DNA from: Deltaproteobacteria bacterium
Lineage (GTDB): Bacteria; Myxococcota_A; UBA9160; UBA4427
Length of the DNA stretch: 64,000 nucleotides
NCBI GenBank assembly: GCA_016713665.1
Contig: JADJOR010000001.1
Span: 620,001-684,000, forward strand
Direction: 5' to 3'
The translations under genes were made by a program, and so were the position numbers. Positions 15,911-24,527 of this stretch are shown piece after piece (the first letter of the stretch is position 1; each line of letters begins with the position of its first letter). The notes below the pieces were generated by a model. The model made no database searches, was not told where the DNA came from, and saw only the letters and a list, made by a program, of their open reading frames with translations.

Positions 15911-17095
15911 CTACTCCTCGATCAGCTCCACGAAGAGCCCGTCGAGCTCGGGCACGAGACCGCCCGCCGCCGAAGCCGCCGCAGCGGGGGCCGGTGCGGG
16001 TGCCGGAGCGGGCTTCGCCCGGACCGGCTCCGGGGCGAGCAGGTCGAGGTCGATCTCGTCGAGCGCGTCGACGTCGAAGCCGCGCACCCCCGATTCGTCC
16101 GCCGGACCGAGCTCATCGAGGAGATCGAAGGGCTCGGGCGCTCGCGTCGCCCGCGGTTCAGACCTCATCGGCGCCGCAGGCGCCTCGAATCGGGAGGACC
16201 CCAGAGGCATGCCCGCGCCGCTCGCGGGATGCGACGACCGCCCCGCCGGCGACGAGGCGTGCGCCGTGTGGACCTCGGGATCGCCGCCCAGGATCCCGAG
16301 ATCCGCGGCCGCGCGCTCGACATCGCCGGGATCGATCGCGTGGCGCCCGGCGAGATAGGCCTCGAAGAGCGCGTTGTCGGCGAGGGTATTGAGCAGGCGC
16401 GGGCGACCGCGGCCGAACTTGTAGAGCGCCTCCATCGTCGCCGCGGGGATCAGCTCGGGACGGCCACGGGCGACCGAGAGGCGGTGCATGAGATAGGCCG
16501 TCGCGCTACGCAGATCGAGGGGCTGGATGCGCACGCGCACATCGACGCGGGGGAAGAGGCTTGCGTCGCCCCGGATCTGGCGATCGAGCTCCGGCGAGCC
16601 CACGAACAGCATCGACATGAGGCGGCGATCCTCGTACTCGAGCGAGAGCAGCCCGCCGAGCTCGGCGAAGACCTGCGGCGACATGACCTGCGCATCGTCG
16701 ACGATGAGCACCGCGTGCCGCCCGTCCTCGCGCACGATCGCGAGCCGCTCGAAGATCTGGCTCAGCACGCCCGCGCGATCGCGCGCCGGCTCGTCCGCCC
16801 CGAGCTGGCGCGCGAAGCGCTGGAAGATGCCCATCGCGTCCGCCGCGCCGGGCAGCATGACGAGCAGCGTCGCCTCGAAGATCTCCTCCTCGAGACCGTC
16901 GAGCATGCGGCGCGCGAGCAACGTCTTGCCCATGCCGCCCTCGCCCGTGAGGAGCGTCAGGCCCTTGTGTTGACGCAGGCCGCGCTCGACGCGGCGCTGG
17001 GCGTCGCGATGGCTCGGACTGTCGAAGTAGAGCCGAAGATCCGACTCGTTGCTGAAGGGATCCTGGGAGAGTCCGAAGTGCTGCAGATGTTCCAA
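15911..17095 (-). CDS. AAA ATPase, ExeA/GspA-like
   Basis: A 394-residue protein beginning MEHLQHFGLSQDPFSNE, the typical N terminus of ExeA-type ATPases, with Walker A GEGGMGKT near 50-57, Walker B VLIVDDAQ near 130, sensor LMSMLFVGSPELDRQI and a winged-helix-like end. After about residue 270 comes a Pro/Ala-rich acidic tail with no peptidoglycan-binding domain. In Aeromonas, ExeA with ExeB helps place the secretin through the cell wall. Here the gene is last in the aroKB-roadblock-TPR run downstream of pilQ, so a role in secretin or pilus placement is plausible but unproven. TTG start at 17095, 29 bases after the TPR stop. Confidence 0.75.
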   Translation of the reverse strand: MEHLQHFGLSQDPFSNESDLRLYFDSPSHRDAQRRVERGLRQHKGLTLLTGEGGMGKTLLARRMLDGLEEEIFEATLLVMLPGAADAMGIFQRFARQLGADEPARDRAGVLSQIFERLAIVREDGRHAVLIVDDAQVMSPQVFAELGGLLSLEYEDRRLMSMLFVGSPELDRQIRGDASLFPRVDVRVRIQPLDLRSATAYLMHRLSVARGRPELIPAATMEALYKFGRGRPRLLNTLADNALFEAYLAGRHAIDPGDVERAAADLGILGGDPEVHTAHASSPAGRSSHPASGAGMPLGSSRFEAPAAPMRSEPRATRAPEPFDLLDELGPADESGVRGFDVDALDEIDLDLLAPEPVRAKPAPAPAPAPAAAASAAGGLVPELDGLFVELIEE

Positions 17096-17124
17096 GGCGG
17101 GTCCTCGAGACGACCGGCGAGCGG

Positions 17125-20100
17125 TCAGACGAAGGAGATCTTCTTGCGGCCGGGCTTGCGGCTGGACTGGCCGTTGGCGTCGCCCGACGGCGCGGCGGGC
17201 GGCTCCGTGACGGGCGGCTCGGAGGCGACGGGAGCGGTCGTCTCGGGCGACTGAGTCGGCTCGACGTCGCTCACGACGTCGTCGAAGGACTCGAAGCTCT
17301 CGACGACCTCGGCCTCGGCGAGCTCGCTCTCCGATGCCTCGTCGGCGAAGAGGTCGTCGAAGGACTCGAAGGCCCCGGCCATGCGTTCGCCCGAAATGGC
17401 CGGCGCAGCCCCCGCGGTCGAGGACTCGAGCTCGGCGAGCCGTTCTGCCGCGTTCGGGAAGCGCGGGTCGAGCTCGATCACGCGCCGCATGTTGGCCCGG
17501 GCGCGGTCACGATCCCCGGCCAGGGACTGGGCGATCGCGAGATCGAAGTAGACGCCTGCCGTTCGATCGCCCGGCAGATCGGGGAGCGCCAGGGCCTGCT
17601 CGAGATGATGAACCGAATCGGTGTAGCGCTGAAGATCCCGCGCACAGAGCCCCATCAGGTAGAGGCTGTCGAAGCGGCGAGCCGGCGACTCGAGGCAGAT
17701 CTTGAACTCCCCGATCGCGTCCGCATAGAGACCCATCTCGCGATAGGCGATGCCGAGGTCGTAGCGCGTGTCGAGGTCGCCCTCGCCGAGGGTCGCGCTG
17801 ACGCCCTTCTTGAAGTCGGAGAAGATCGACTCGAAGCCGTCCTCGACGGTCGAGAGCACGCTCGAAGTCGTGCGTCCCCGAGCCGAATCGCCGGGGTCGT
17901 TGAAGACGTCCCCGAGCGCTTCACGCAGGTCGAAGGAATCGCCGGGATCGAAGGCGGGCACAGCCACGGCCATGGGCTCGCTCGCCGCGGCGAGGGGGGC
18001 CGGTGCCGGGATCGGGGTCGGTGCCGCGGACGATCCAGCGGCGGCGGCCAACGGGCGAACCTCGGCCGCGGGCGCCTGATCACGGGCAGCCGGCTTCGGT
18101 GGCGCCGGGCGCGGGAGCACGACGGTGCCGGGGCGCTCGGCCCGGACGGCGGGCTGCGACGGCTCGGACTTGTGCGACGGCATCGTGAGGACGGAGTCCG
18201 ACTCGTCCGAGGCGAGCGCGGGCGTCGCGTCGGATTCGTCTCCGGCGAGCTCGAGGGAATCGTCGCCGGGGTCGCCGAGATCGAGCGCAGAGCCCGAGTC
18301 GGCCAGCGAAGCCCGGCTCGGCGCGACCGTGTTCGAACGACCGGGATCGAGCTCGACCTCGACGTCCTCGCCGAGGGATCCCGTGTCGCCGTCTTCGTCT
18401 TCGACCTCGACGTCGACCTCGACGTCGACCTCGACGTCGACGCCCGCATCGGCGTCGGATGCGACCTCGACCCCCGCATCCCCCTCGACGTCGACGTCCA
18501 CGTCGAGCTCGAGCGCACCACTCGAGCTCTCCGCCTCGGCGTCCTCGTCGTCGGTCTCCATGCCGTCGCTCGAGAGATCGAGCCCGTCTTCGAAGCGGGC
18601 CGTCGACCCGAGATCGATCTCCGACGTGCCGGCGACGCGGCGGCCGGCGCGGGTTCGGGCCTCTTCGGCGCTCGGCACGGACTCGGGCGCGGCGCCCCGG
18701 GCGACCTGGAGCTCGCCCATGCGGAGCATCGCGCTCGGGTGGTTCGGAGCGATCTCGAGGACGCGAAGCAGAATCGCCTCGGCCTCGTCGAACATGTGTT
18801 GCGCGAGGTAGAACTCTGCCTCTTCGAGCTCTTCCTGGATGCGCGCCGTCGTCGTCGTCGTCCCCGGGCGAGCGCTGGTCGCACCGTGCGGCTCCCCCTC
18901 GCCCGCCTCGGAAGCGACATCCACGCCGTCGCCGAGATCGGAGGCCGAGAAGCCCTCCCCGTCCTCCTCACCGTCGTGACTGATCTCGTCGGGATCGATC
19001 TCGAACTCGAAGCTGCCATCGTCCGACAGCGCGAGCGGGTCGGCCGCTTCCTCCGCGGATGCAGCCCCCCCGGACGCGGTCTGCGAGGCGTCGGCGCCCG
19101 AGGCCAGGTCGAGCTCGGCGTCGTCGAAGGAAACCTCGAAGCCCCCGTCGTCGGCCTCGTGGCTCGCCGCGTCGGCCGTCGCGTTCGGAATCGCGTTCGG
19201 AATGGACTCCGCCGCCGCTTCCATCGCGTCATCGAGCTCGACCTCGAGGTCGAGCTCGAGCTCGGCGACGGGCTCGGGGGACGCGACCGGCGCGGCCGCG
19301 CGCGAGGCAGGCGCCGCGATCGGCTTCGCGACGGCTCCCGCCGAAGCAGCCGGCGCCGCGAGGCTGGCAGCCGCCTTCGGGTCGAGGGCCGCGATGCGAT
19401 CTTTCAGGACCGCAAGCGCCTTGGCATCCCCAGCCTTCTGGATCTGCGCCGCCGCGCGCAGCCAGACCGTGACCGCCTCGCCGGGCTTGCCGTCGTCGAC
19501 ATGGGCTTCGCCGAGCTTCTCGAGCGCGGCGCGATGATTCGGATCCTGATCGAGGATCGCCCGCAGGCTCTCGATGGCCTGATTGCGCTTGCCGTAGCGG
19601 AGGTAGACGCTGGCTTCGGCGAGCAGCTGGTCGGGATCGCCTTCGAGCGGTGCGGCCGGAATCGGCGGCCCCTTCCTGGGGACCTCGAGCTGGATCTCGT
19701 CGTCCGCGTCGAGCTCGAGCTCGTCGTCGCCGAGGTCGAGGGCCTGCCCGGCCTTCGAGCCGGAGACCGTCACGAACGGATCGTCGTCGAGCAGCTCTTC
19801 GTCGGCGAGGTCGGGCTCGTCGACCTCCGACACGTCGACGGCGAGCCTCGAGCGCGCACCGACCTCGTCTGCCGGCAGGCGCTGCATCAGCTCGCGCGCC
19901 TTGTCCTCGTCGCCGCGATCGCGGTAGACCTTCGCGAGGCCCCGCGTCGCCTCGGCGAGCTTCGCGTCGTTGCCCATCTGCGCGAAGAGCTCGATCAGGA
20001 GCTCGTACTGCGGCGGATCTCCCGACGCCTGCACCGCACGGATCGCGAAGGGCTCGGCGCGATCGAGCTGACCCGCGACCATCAGCGTGCGCACCATGCC

Positions 20101-20715
20101 ACAGAGCGCACCGACGTGATCCGGCTTCAGCTCGAGAATGCGCTCGCGCACCGCGATCAGCTGGTCGCGATCCTGCTGACTCTCGAGCTCGCGGGCCGCC
20201 GCCTCGTATTCGGCGAGCGCCTCCGCGGGCATCTTCTCCTGACGGAGCAGCTCGGCGACCTTGAGCCGGCTGGTGACGTTGGTCGGGTCGAGCGCGGCCA
20301 TCTGGCGCAGCAGCTCGAGGGCGTCGGTCTTGCGACCTTCGCGGTGATAGCCGTCCGCGGCCGTCTGGAGCGCACCGATCGCCTCGGCATCGAGGCCCAT
20401 GCGCTGGTAGAGCTCGGAGAGCGAGACGTACGCCGCGTAGTGTTTCGGATCGAGATTCAGGATCTGCTTGTAGACCGCGACGGCTCGGGCATCGAAGCCG
20501 TCCTGGCGGTACTGCTGGGCCACCTTCCCGTACTGGGCGATCGCGTCCTCGACCTGGCCCCACCGCCGATAACAATCGCCGACCTCGAGCAGGAGCTTCG
20601 CGTCGCGCGGGTCGGCCTGGAGAAGGAGGTTGTACTCCTTCAGCGCCTTGGCCTTCGCGCCCTTCTGCGCGAATTTCCTTGCAGAATCGAGGACTTTTCG
20701 TTTGTTGAGCGCCAA
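17125..20715 (-). CDS. Large acidic tetratricopeptide-repeat protein
   Basis: A 1196-residue cytoplasmic-looking protein with no signal peptide. Roughly ten TPR units fill residues 1-290 (AKALKEYNLLLQADP, AVAVYKQILNLDPKHYAAYVSLSELY) and another group lies near 355-440. A very acidic disordered middle of about 500 residues contains Asp/Val/Glu repeats, with one TPR-like unit inside it (AEFYLAQHMFDEAEAILLRVLEIAP). A C-terminal TPR cluster (DTRYDLGIAYREMGLYADAIGEFK) follows, and the protein ends KPGRKKISFV, a basic tail. This architecture is known from deltaproteobacterial scaffold proteins near pilus genes. Start is TTG at 20715 behind GAGGGA. It sits between aroQ and the AAA gene. Confidence 0.8.
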   Translation of the reverse strand: MALNKRKVLDSARKFAQKGAKAKALKEYNLLLQADPRDAKLLLEVGDCYRRWGQVEDAIAQYGKVAQQYRQDGFDARAVAVYKQILNLDPKHYAAYVSLSELYQRMGLDAEAIGALQTAADGYHREGRKTDALELLRQMAALDPTNVTSRLKVAELLRQEKMPAEALAEYEAAARELESQQDRDQLIAVRERILELKPDHVGALCGMVRTLMVAGQLDRAEPFAIRAVQASGDPPQYELLIELFAQMGNDAKLAEATRGLAKVYRDRGDEDKARELMQRLPADEVGARSRLAVDVSEVDEPDLADEELLDDDPFVTVSGSKAGQALDLGDDELELDADDEIQLEVPRKGPPIPAAPLEGDPDQLLAEASVYLRYGKRNQAIESLRAILDQDPNHRAALEKLGEAHVDDGKPGEAVTVWLRAAAQIQKAGDAKALAVLKDRIAALDPKAAASLAAPAASAGAVAKPIAAPASRAAAPVASPEPVAELELDLEVELDDAMEAAAESIPNAIPNATADAASHEADDGGFEVSFDDAELDLASGADASQTASGGAASAEEAADPLALSDDGSFEFEIDPDEISHDGEEDGEGFSASDLGDGVDVASEAGEGEPHGATSARPGTTTTTARIQEELEEAEFYLAQHMFDEAEAILLRVLEIAPNHPSAMLRMGELQVARGAAPESVPSAEEARTRAGRRVAGTSEIDLGSTARFEDGLDLSSDGMETDDEDAEAESSSGALELDVDVDVEGDAGVEVASDADAGVDVEVDVEVDVEVEDEDGDTGSLGEDVEVELDPGRSNTVAPSRASLADSGSALDLGDPGDDSLELAGDESDATPALASDESDSVLTMPSHKSEPSQPAVRAERPGTVVLPRPAPPKPAARDQAPAAEVRPLAAAAGSSAAPTPIPAPAPLAAASEPMAVAVPAFDPGDSFDLREALGDVFNDPGDSARGRTTSSVLSTVEDGFESIFSDFKKGVSATLGEGDLDTRYDLGIAYREMGLYADAIGEFKICLESPARRFDSLYLMGLCARDLQRYTDSVHHLEQALALPDLPGDRTAGVYFDLAIAQSLAGDRDRARANMRRVIELDPRFPNAAERLAELESSTAGAAPAISGERMAGAFESFDDLFADEASESELAEAEVVESFESFDDVVSDVEPTQSPETTAPVASEPPVTEPPAAPSGDANGQSSRKPGRKKISFV
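18401..18436. repeat. 12-bp tandem repeat in the acidic region of the TPR gene
   Basis: Three perfect copies of TCGACCTCGACG plus a partial fourth. On the coding strand they encode alternating Val-Asp/Val-Glu pairs (VDVEVDVEVDVEV) inside the disordered acidic segment. Confidence 0.9.
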
Positions 20716-20898
20716 TGATCCCTCGGCTTGGCGATGCGAACGAGCGGCCTCGCCGCCTGCTCTCGTTCGGCGGTGCCTCGGGAGTTTCTATCGGCGAGCC
20801 CGGACGCCCCTTGAGGTAAGAGCGTGGGGCCGAGGGGACGCCTCGAATTGATCCCGAGGGGACCGCTTCCTTTACCGGATCGGTTCGCAGGCGGGCGG

Positions 20899-21336
20899 CT
20901 AGGGCCGCGCGGCCCGGGCGACCAGCGCCTCGAGCCCGAATCGGTAGCCCTCGGCGCCCAGGCCCGAGATCACGCCGATGGCGATCGGCGAGACGTAGGA
21001 GTGCTGCCGGAAGGGCTCGCGGGCGTAGACGTTCGAGAGGTGGACCTCGACGACGGGCAGCCGCGTCGCGACCAGCGCGTCGCGCAGGGCGACGCTCGTA
21101 TGCGTGAAGCCGCCTGGATTGATCAGGATGCCCGCGGCCTGCCCCATGGCCGACTGGATCCGGTCGATCAGCTCGCCTTCGTGATTCGACTGGAAGCAGT
21201 CGAGCTCGGCACCGAGCCGCTTTGCCGTCGCACGCAGGTCAGCATCGATGTCCGCCAGGGTCTGGTGGCCGTAGATCTCGGGCTCGCGCTTGCCGAGGAG
21301 GTTCAGGTTCGGGCCATGCACCACGAGGATCCGCAT
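20899..21336 (-). CDS. aroQ: 3-dehydroquinate dehydratase, type II
   Basis: Third step of the shikimate pathway, 3-dehydroquinate to 3-dehydroshikimate. At 145 residues the length is standard, and the type II motifs are clear: ILVVHGPNLNLLGKREPEIYG (with the catalytic Tyr), QSNHEGELID, ILINPGGFTHTSVALRDAL and VEVHLSNVYAREPFR. The ATG start at 21336 lies 55 bases after the roadblock gene. It is in the same minus-strand run as aroKB, so enzymes for steps 2, 3 and 5 are encoded together. Confidence 0.96.
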   Translation of the reverse strand: MRILVVHGPNLNLLGKREPEIYGHQTLADIDADLRATAKRLGAELDCFQSNHEGELIDRIQSAMGQAAGILINPGGFTHTSVALRDALVATRLPVVEVHLSNVYAREPFRQHSYVSPIAIGVISGLGAEGYRFGLEALVARAARP

Positions 21337-21391
21337 CCGCTTGTCTCCGCGCCGCCGCGAGCGGGTGCGCTTGTTTGCTTCCGAGGAGGGA

Positions 21392-21772
21392 TCAGAGCGC
21401 CGCGCGAATGCCCGGCAGCTGGCGACGGATGAGGTAGCGCGCCTTGCCGAGGTTGCCGTCGGGACGCAGCGCGAGCACGAGCACCAGCTCTTCGTCGACC
21501 GCGTGGAAGACGAGCTGGACGCGCGCCAGCGAGATCACGCTCTCGATCAGCGCCCCGGCGCCCAGGGCGTCCGCCGCCTTCGCCGCTTCGCCGAGGATGC
21601 GCCCGAACTCGATCCCGGCCGCCGTGGCGTCGCCGCCGAGCGGGTCGTCGCGATCGCGACCGGTTCGCGCGGTCACCTGAGCGATCGCGATCCCGTCGAG
21701 GCCCATGAGCGCCGCAGAAAGGCCCCCGCCACACTCGTCCACGATCGTCTGCAGCACGCTCTCGAAGGTCAT
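21392..21772 (-). CDS. Roadblock/LC7-domain protein (MglB-like)
   Basis: A 126-residue single roadblock/LC7 domain (MTFESVLQTIVDECGGGLSAALMGLDGIAIAQV, then a long helix and ELVLVLALRPDGNLGKARYLIRRQLP). Proteins of this fold, such as MglB in Myxococcus, act as activators or scaffolds for small Ras-like GTPases and set cell polarity for pili and gliding. No GTPase gene is adjacent. The ATG at 21772 overlaps the upstream stop as TGATG behind GGGAGAGGA. Regulation of pilus polarity is therefore context-based inference. Confidence 0.85.
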   Translation of the reverse strand: MTFESVLQTIVDECGGGLSAALMGLDGIAIAQVTARTGRDRDDPLGGDATAAGIEFGRILGEAAKAADALGAGALIESVISLARVQLVFHAVDEELVLVLALRPDGNLGKARYLIRRQLPGIRAAL

Positions 21773-22611
21773 CACATCCTCTCCCGTCGACTTCGTTCGA
21801 GATTCTGCAGCCAACGCTCGAGCGTCGCCAATACCATCGCCTGCGAAGGTCGCCCCGACCGAACCGCGGAAGGCGCGTCGTCCGCGGACGCTCGGGCTCG
21901 CGCCGCCGAACTCGAGGGGACCGAAGCGGCATCCATCGGCCGCGGCCGTGCCTTCGCGAGGGCCACGCGCGCCGACTCCTCGAGCGGATCGAGCTCCTCC
22001 TCGATCAGGTCCGTCCCCTCGAAGGGCGCGTCGAACAGGACGCTCTCGGCGACCCGATTGACGTCGTGCATCTCGTCGACCTGGGCCTCGGCCTCGGCGA
22101 AGGCCCGCTCGAGCTCGCCTGCCTCGATCGGGCGATCGAGCTCGATCTGGAAGGCGTGGAACGCATCGCTCGGCGCCTCGGCATTCGTGCGCGGCGCGGC
22201 CTCGCTCGCGGACGACATCGCGGGCAGCGGTCCCGGCGCCTCGATGCGCAGCGACAGCTCGAGCGGATCGACCACCTCGCGTCCATCGAAAGCCGCGAGC
22301 TCCTCGACGTCGACGAGCAAGTCATCGGATTCGAGCCCATCGACGGTCCGGAGCCCATCGACGGCCGTGAGCGGCTCGAGACCCGACTCGAGGGCCCACT
22401 GGTCGAGCCCCTCCTCGAGCACGCGTCGGGCATGGGCGCCCTCGCCTTCAGGCAACAGACAGAGCGCGAGCACCGCCCGCGCCGGCCATTCCTCGGCCTC
22501 GCCGAGGGCCGCGATCGCCACCGCATGGCGCCCCGCACGCCGATCCCGCTCGGCGGTCGCGATCCGCTCGAGGCGCTCCCGTCGGATCCATGCCGAACGA
22601 CCCAGCTCCAT
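21772..22611 (-). CDS. Hypothetical acidic protein translationally coupled to the roadblock protein
   Basis: A 279-residue protein I cannot assign to a family. Residues 10-75 look like a pair of TPR-type helices (AVAIAALGEAEEWPARAVLALCLLPEGEGAHARRVLEEGLDQW). An acidic disordered middle follows, and the C terminus is a basic amphipathic helix (QAMVLATLERWLQNLERSRRERM). The stop codon overlaps the roadblock start (TGATG), so the two are probably made in fixed ratio and may bind each other. The final helix is the obvious candidate contact site. Confidence 0.6.
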   Translation of the reverse strand: MELGRSAWIRRERLERIATAERDRRAGRHAVAIAALGEAEEWPARAVLALCLLPEGEGAHARRVLEEGLDQWALESGLEPLTAVDGLRTVDGLESDDLLVDVEELAAFDGREVVDPLELSLRIEAPGPLPAMSSASEAAPRTNAEAPSDAFHAFQIELDRPIEAGELERAFAEAEAQVDEMHDVNRVAESVLFDAPFEGTDLIEEELDPLEESARVALAKARPRPMDAASVPSSSAARARASADDAPSAVRSGRPSQAMVLATLERWLQNLERSRRERM

Positions 22612-22682
22612 CGTCCCCCGCCTTCTGCCCGCGCCGACACGCCCCTCGAGACGCGCCGAGCCGGGAATGGATGTCGGCGCTG

Positions 22683-24422
22683 CTACGCGCGCCGATTCGC
22701 TCGCCAGCCCGAAGGCAGGATCTCCTCCGGTCGAAGCGAGACGGTGCCTGCTCGACCGATGCCTTTCAAGACGACGAAGTGGATGCCGCTTCCCTGCCGC
22801 TTCTTATCGACGCCGATGGCGGACAGATAAGCCTGGCGAGGTCGATCGGGAATCGCCGTAGGCAATCCAGCCCGCTCGATCAGCGCCGCCAATCGCGCCG
22901 CCGTCCCGACCGGCGCCGATCCGAGCGCCTCGGAGCGCTCGGCCGCGAAGATCATCCCGATCGCCACCGCCTCGCCGTGCAGGATGCCGCGGTAGCGCGC
23001 GTGCTTCTCGATCGCGTGGCCGAGGGTATGCCCGAAGTTGAGCAGCCGGCGCAGGCCCCCTTCCCGCTCGTCCCGGGAGACGACCTCGGCCTTGATCGCA
23101 CAAGCCCGCTCGAGCCCGTGGAGCAGCGCCTCGGGCTCGAGGGCCAGGAAGGCCTCGATGTGGTCCTCGAGCCAGGCGAAGAGCGCCTCATCCCAGATCG
23201 CGGCGGCCTTGATCAGCTCGGCGACCCCGGCGGCGCGCTCGCGCATCGGCAGGCTCGCGAGGGTCGCGGTGTCGATGAAGACACCCCGCGGCTGGTGGAA
23301 TGCGCCGACCAGGTTCTTGCCGCGCGAAAGGTTGACGCCCGTCTTTCCGCCGATCGAAGCATCGACCATCGAGAGCACCGTCGTCGGGACCTGCACGAAG
23401 GGAATCCCGCGCAAGAACGAGGCCGCGGCGAAGCCCGAGAGGTCGCCGACGACGCCTCCGCCGAGCGCCACGACCGCCGAGTGGCGATCCATGCCCTGAT
23501 CGAGGAATCGCTCGTAGAGCCGGCCGAGCTCGCGGAGATTCTTCGCCGAGTCCCCGTCCGGGACGAGGATGCGGCCGACCCGTGCGCCGCCGGCCGCGAG
23601 GCCCCGGGCCAGCAGCGGCGCATAGCGCCGGGCGACCGGCGCGACGCTCACGATCGCGACCTTCTCGACCTCGAGTAGTTCGACCATGCGTCGGCCGGCG
23701 GTCTCGAGCCAGTCGTGGCCCAGCTCGATCGCATAGCTCCGCTCGGCCAGCGCGACCTCCACGCTCGCGCGCCGGCTTCCCTGTCCGCGCAGCTTCGCGC
23801 TCGTCGGCTTCGCCGATCGGGTTCGTCTGACCTGAGCCTTCATGGCCTTGCTCGCCTTCCCGGGCGGTCGCGCCGACGCACCGTCCCCCTGATGATTCCT
23901 GGCCGGGCGCCCGGCCAGCAGCGCCTCGATCCGCGCCACGACGTCATCGGGCGCGGCCGAGGCGTCGACGCGGTGATGGGCCCCGGCGTAATGCGCTCGA
24001 CGCGCGTCCAGCAGGGCCTTCAGCTTCGCCGCCCGCTCTCGCGGCCCGAGGCCCGCGAGCAGCGGCCGCCCCGCGGCGTCCCCGATGCGCCCCAGGAGGA
24101 TCCCGATCGGCGCGTCGAGGTGGACGATCACGCCCCGGGCCCGGAGCCGTCGGACGGCGCCCGGCTGGGCGATGGCTCCACCGCCGAGGGCAACGACCGC
24201 CCCGTCGCCCGAGGCCCGCTCGATGGCCTCCCGCTCGAGTGCGCGAAAGCGCGCTTCCCCCTCCGCGGCGAAGATCTCGGCGATCGTCCGACCGGCGCAC
24301 TGCTCGACGTCTTGGTCGGTATCGACGTAGCGGCGCCCCAGACGGGCGGCCAGGCGCGGGCCGATGGTCGACTTGCCCGCGCCCATCATGCCGACCAGGA
24401 AAACGGGTCTGGGCTTCGTCAC
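22683..24422 (-). CDS. aroKB: Bifunctional shikimate kinase / 3-dehydroquinate synthase
   Basis: One 579-residue fusion covering two shikimate steps. Residues 1-170 are shikimate kinase: P-loop VGMMGAGKSTIG, DTDQDVEQ, the RFRALE substrate-binding Arg, VALGGGA and the lid RPLL. A basic, low-complexity linker (about 170-215, KASKAMKAQVRRTRSAKPT) leads to 3-dehydroquinate synthase with SVEVALAERSYAIELG, ALGGGVVGDLSGFAAA, PTTVLSMVDASIGGKTGVN and NFGHTLGHAIE (metal-binding His). Separate aroK and aroB genes are the commoner state. The GTG start lies 11 bases after the pil-operon terminator with no visible Shine-Dalgarno sequence, so the mRNA may be leaderless or reached by readthrough. Confidence 0.95.
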   Translation of the reverse strand: MTKPRPVFLVGMMGAGKSTIGPRLAARLGRRYVDTDQDVEQCAGRTIAEIFAAEGEARFRALEREAIERASGDGAVVALGGGAIAQPGAVRRLRARGVIVHLDAPIGILLGRIGDAAGRPLLAGLGPRERAAKLKALLDARRAHYAGAHHRVDASAAPDDVVARIEALLAGRPARNHQGDGASARPPGKASKAMKAQVRRTRSAKPTSAKLRGQGSRRASVEVALAERSYAIELGHDWLETAGRRMVELLEVEKVAIVSVAPVARRYAPLLARGLAAGGARVGRILVPDGDSAKNLRELGRLYERFLDQGMDRHSAVVALGGGVVGDLSGFAAASFLRGIPFVQVPTTVLSMVDASIGGKTGVNLSRGKNLVGAFHQPRGVFIDTATLASLPMRERAAGVAELIKAAAIWDEALFAWLEDHIEAFLALEPEALLHGLERACAIKAEVVSRDEREGGLRRLLNFGHTLGHAIEKHARYRGILHGEAVAIGMIFAAERSEALGSAPVGTAARLAALIERAGLPTAIPDRPRQAYLSAIGVDKKRQGSGIHFVVLKGIGRAGTVSLRPEEILPSGWRANRRA

Positions 24423-24431
24423 GGGCGGACT

Positions 24432-24464
24432 ATAAAAAAAACGGGGGGAGCAAGCTCCCCCCGT
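24432..24464 (-). terminator. Rho-independent terminator after pilQ
   Basis: On the minus strand a GC-rich perfect stem (ACGGGGGGAG paired with CTCCCCCCGT, four-base loop) is followed by eight T residues. It lies 63 bases after the pilQ stop and ends the pilMNOPQ transcript. It almost touches the aroKB start codon. Confidence 0.92.
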
Positions 24465-24527
24465 CCCACACTCCTCATCATGAGGCGGACCGGAACCTCG
24501 CTGGATTCCGGCTCTCCGATCGCGTGT

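Noticed and set aside
18401..18436. CRISPR-like array
   Set aside because: Contiguous 12-bp repeats without spacers inside a coding region.
17605..20718. Plus-strand open frame of about 1000 codons antisense to the TPR gene
   Set aside because: Composition is Arg/Glu/Gly/Leu-rich without motifs; the sense frame has clear TPRs.
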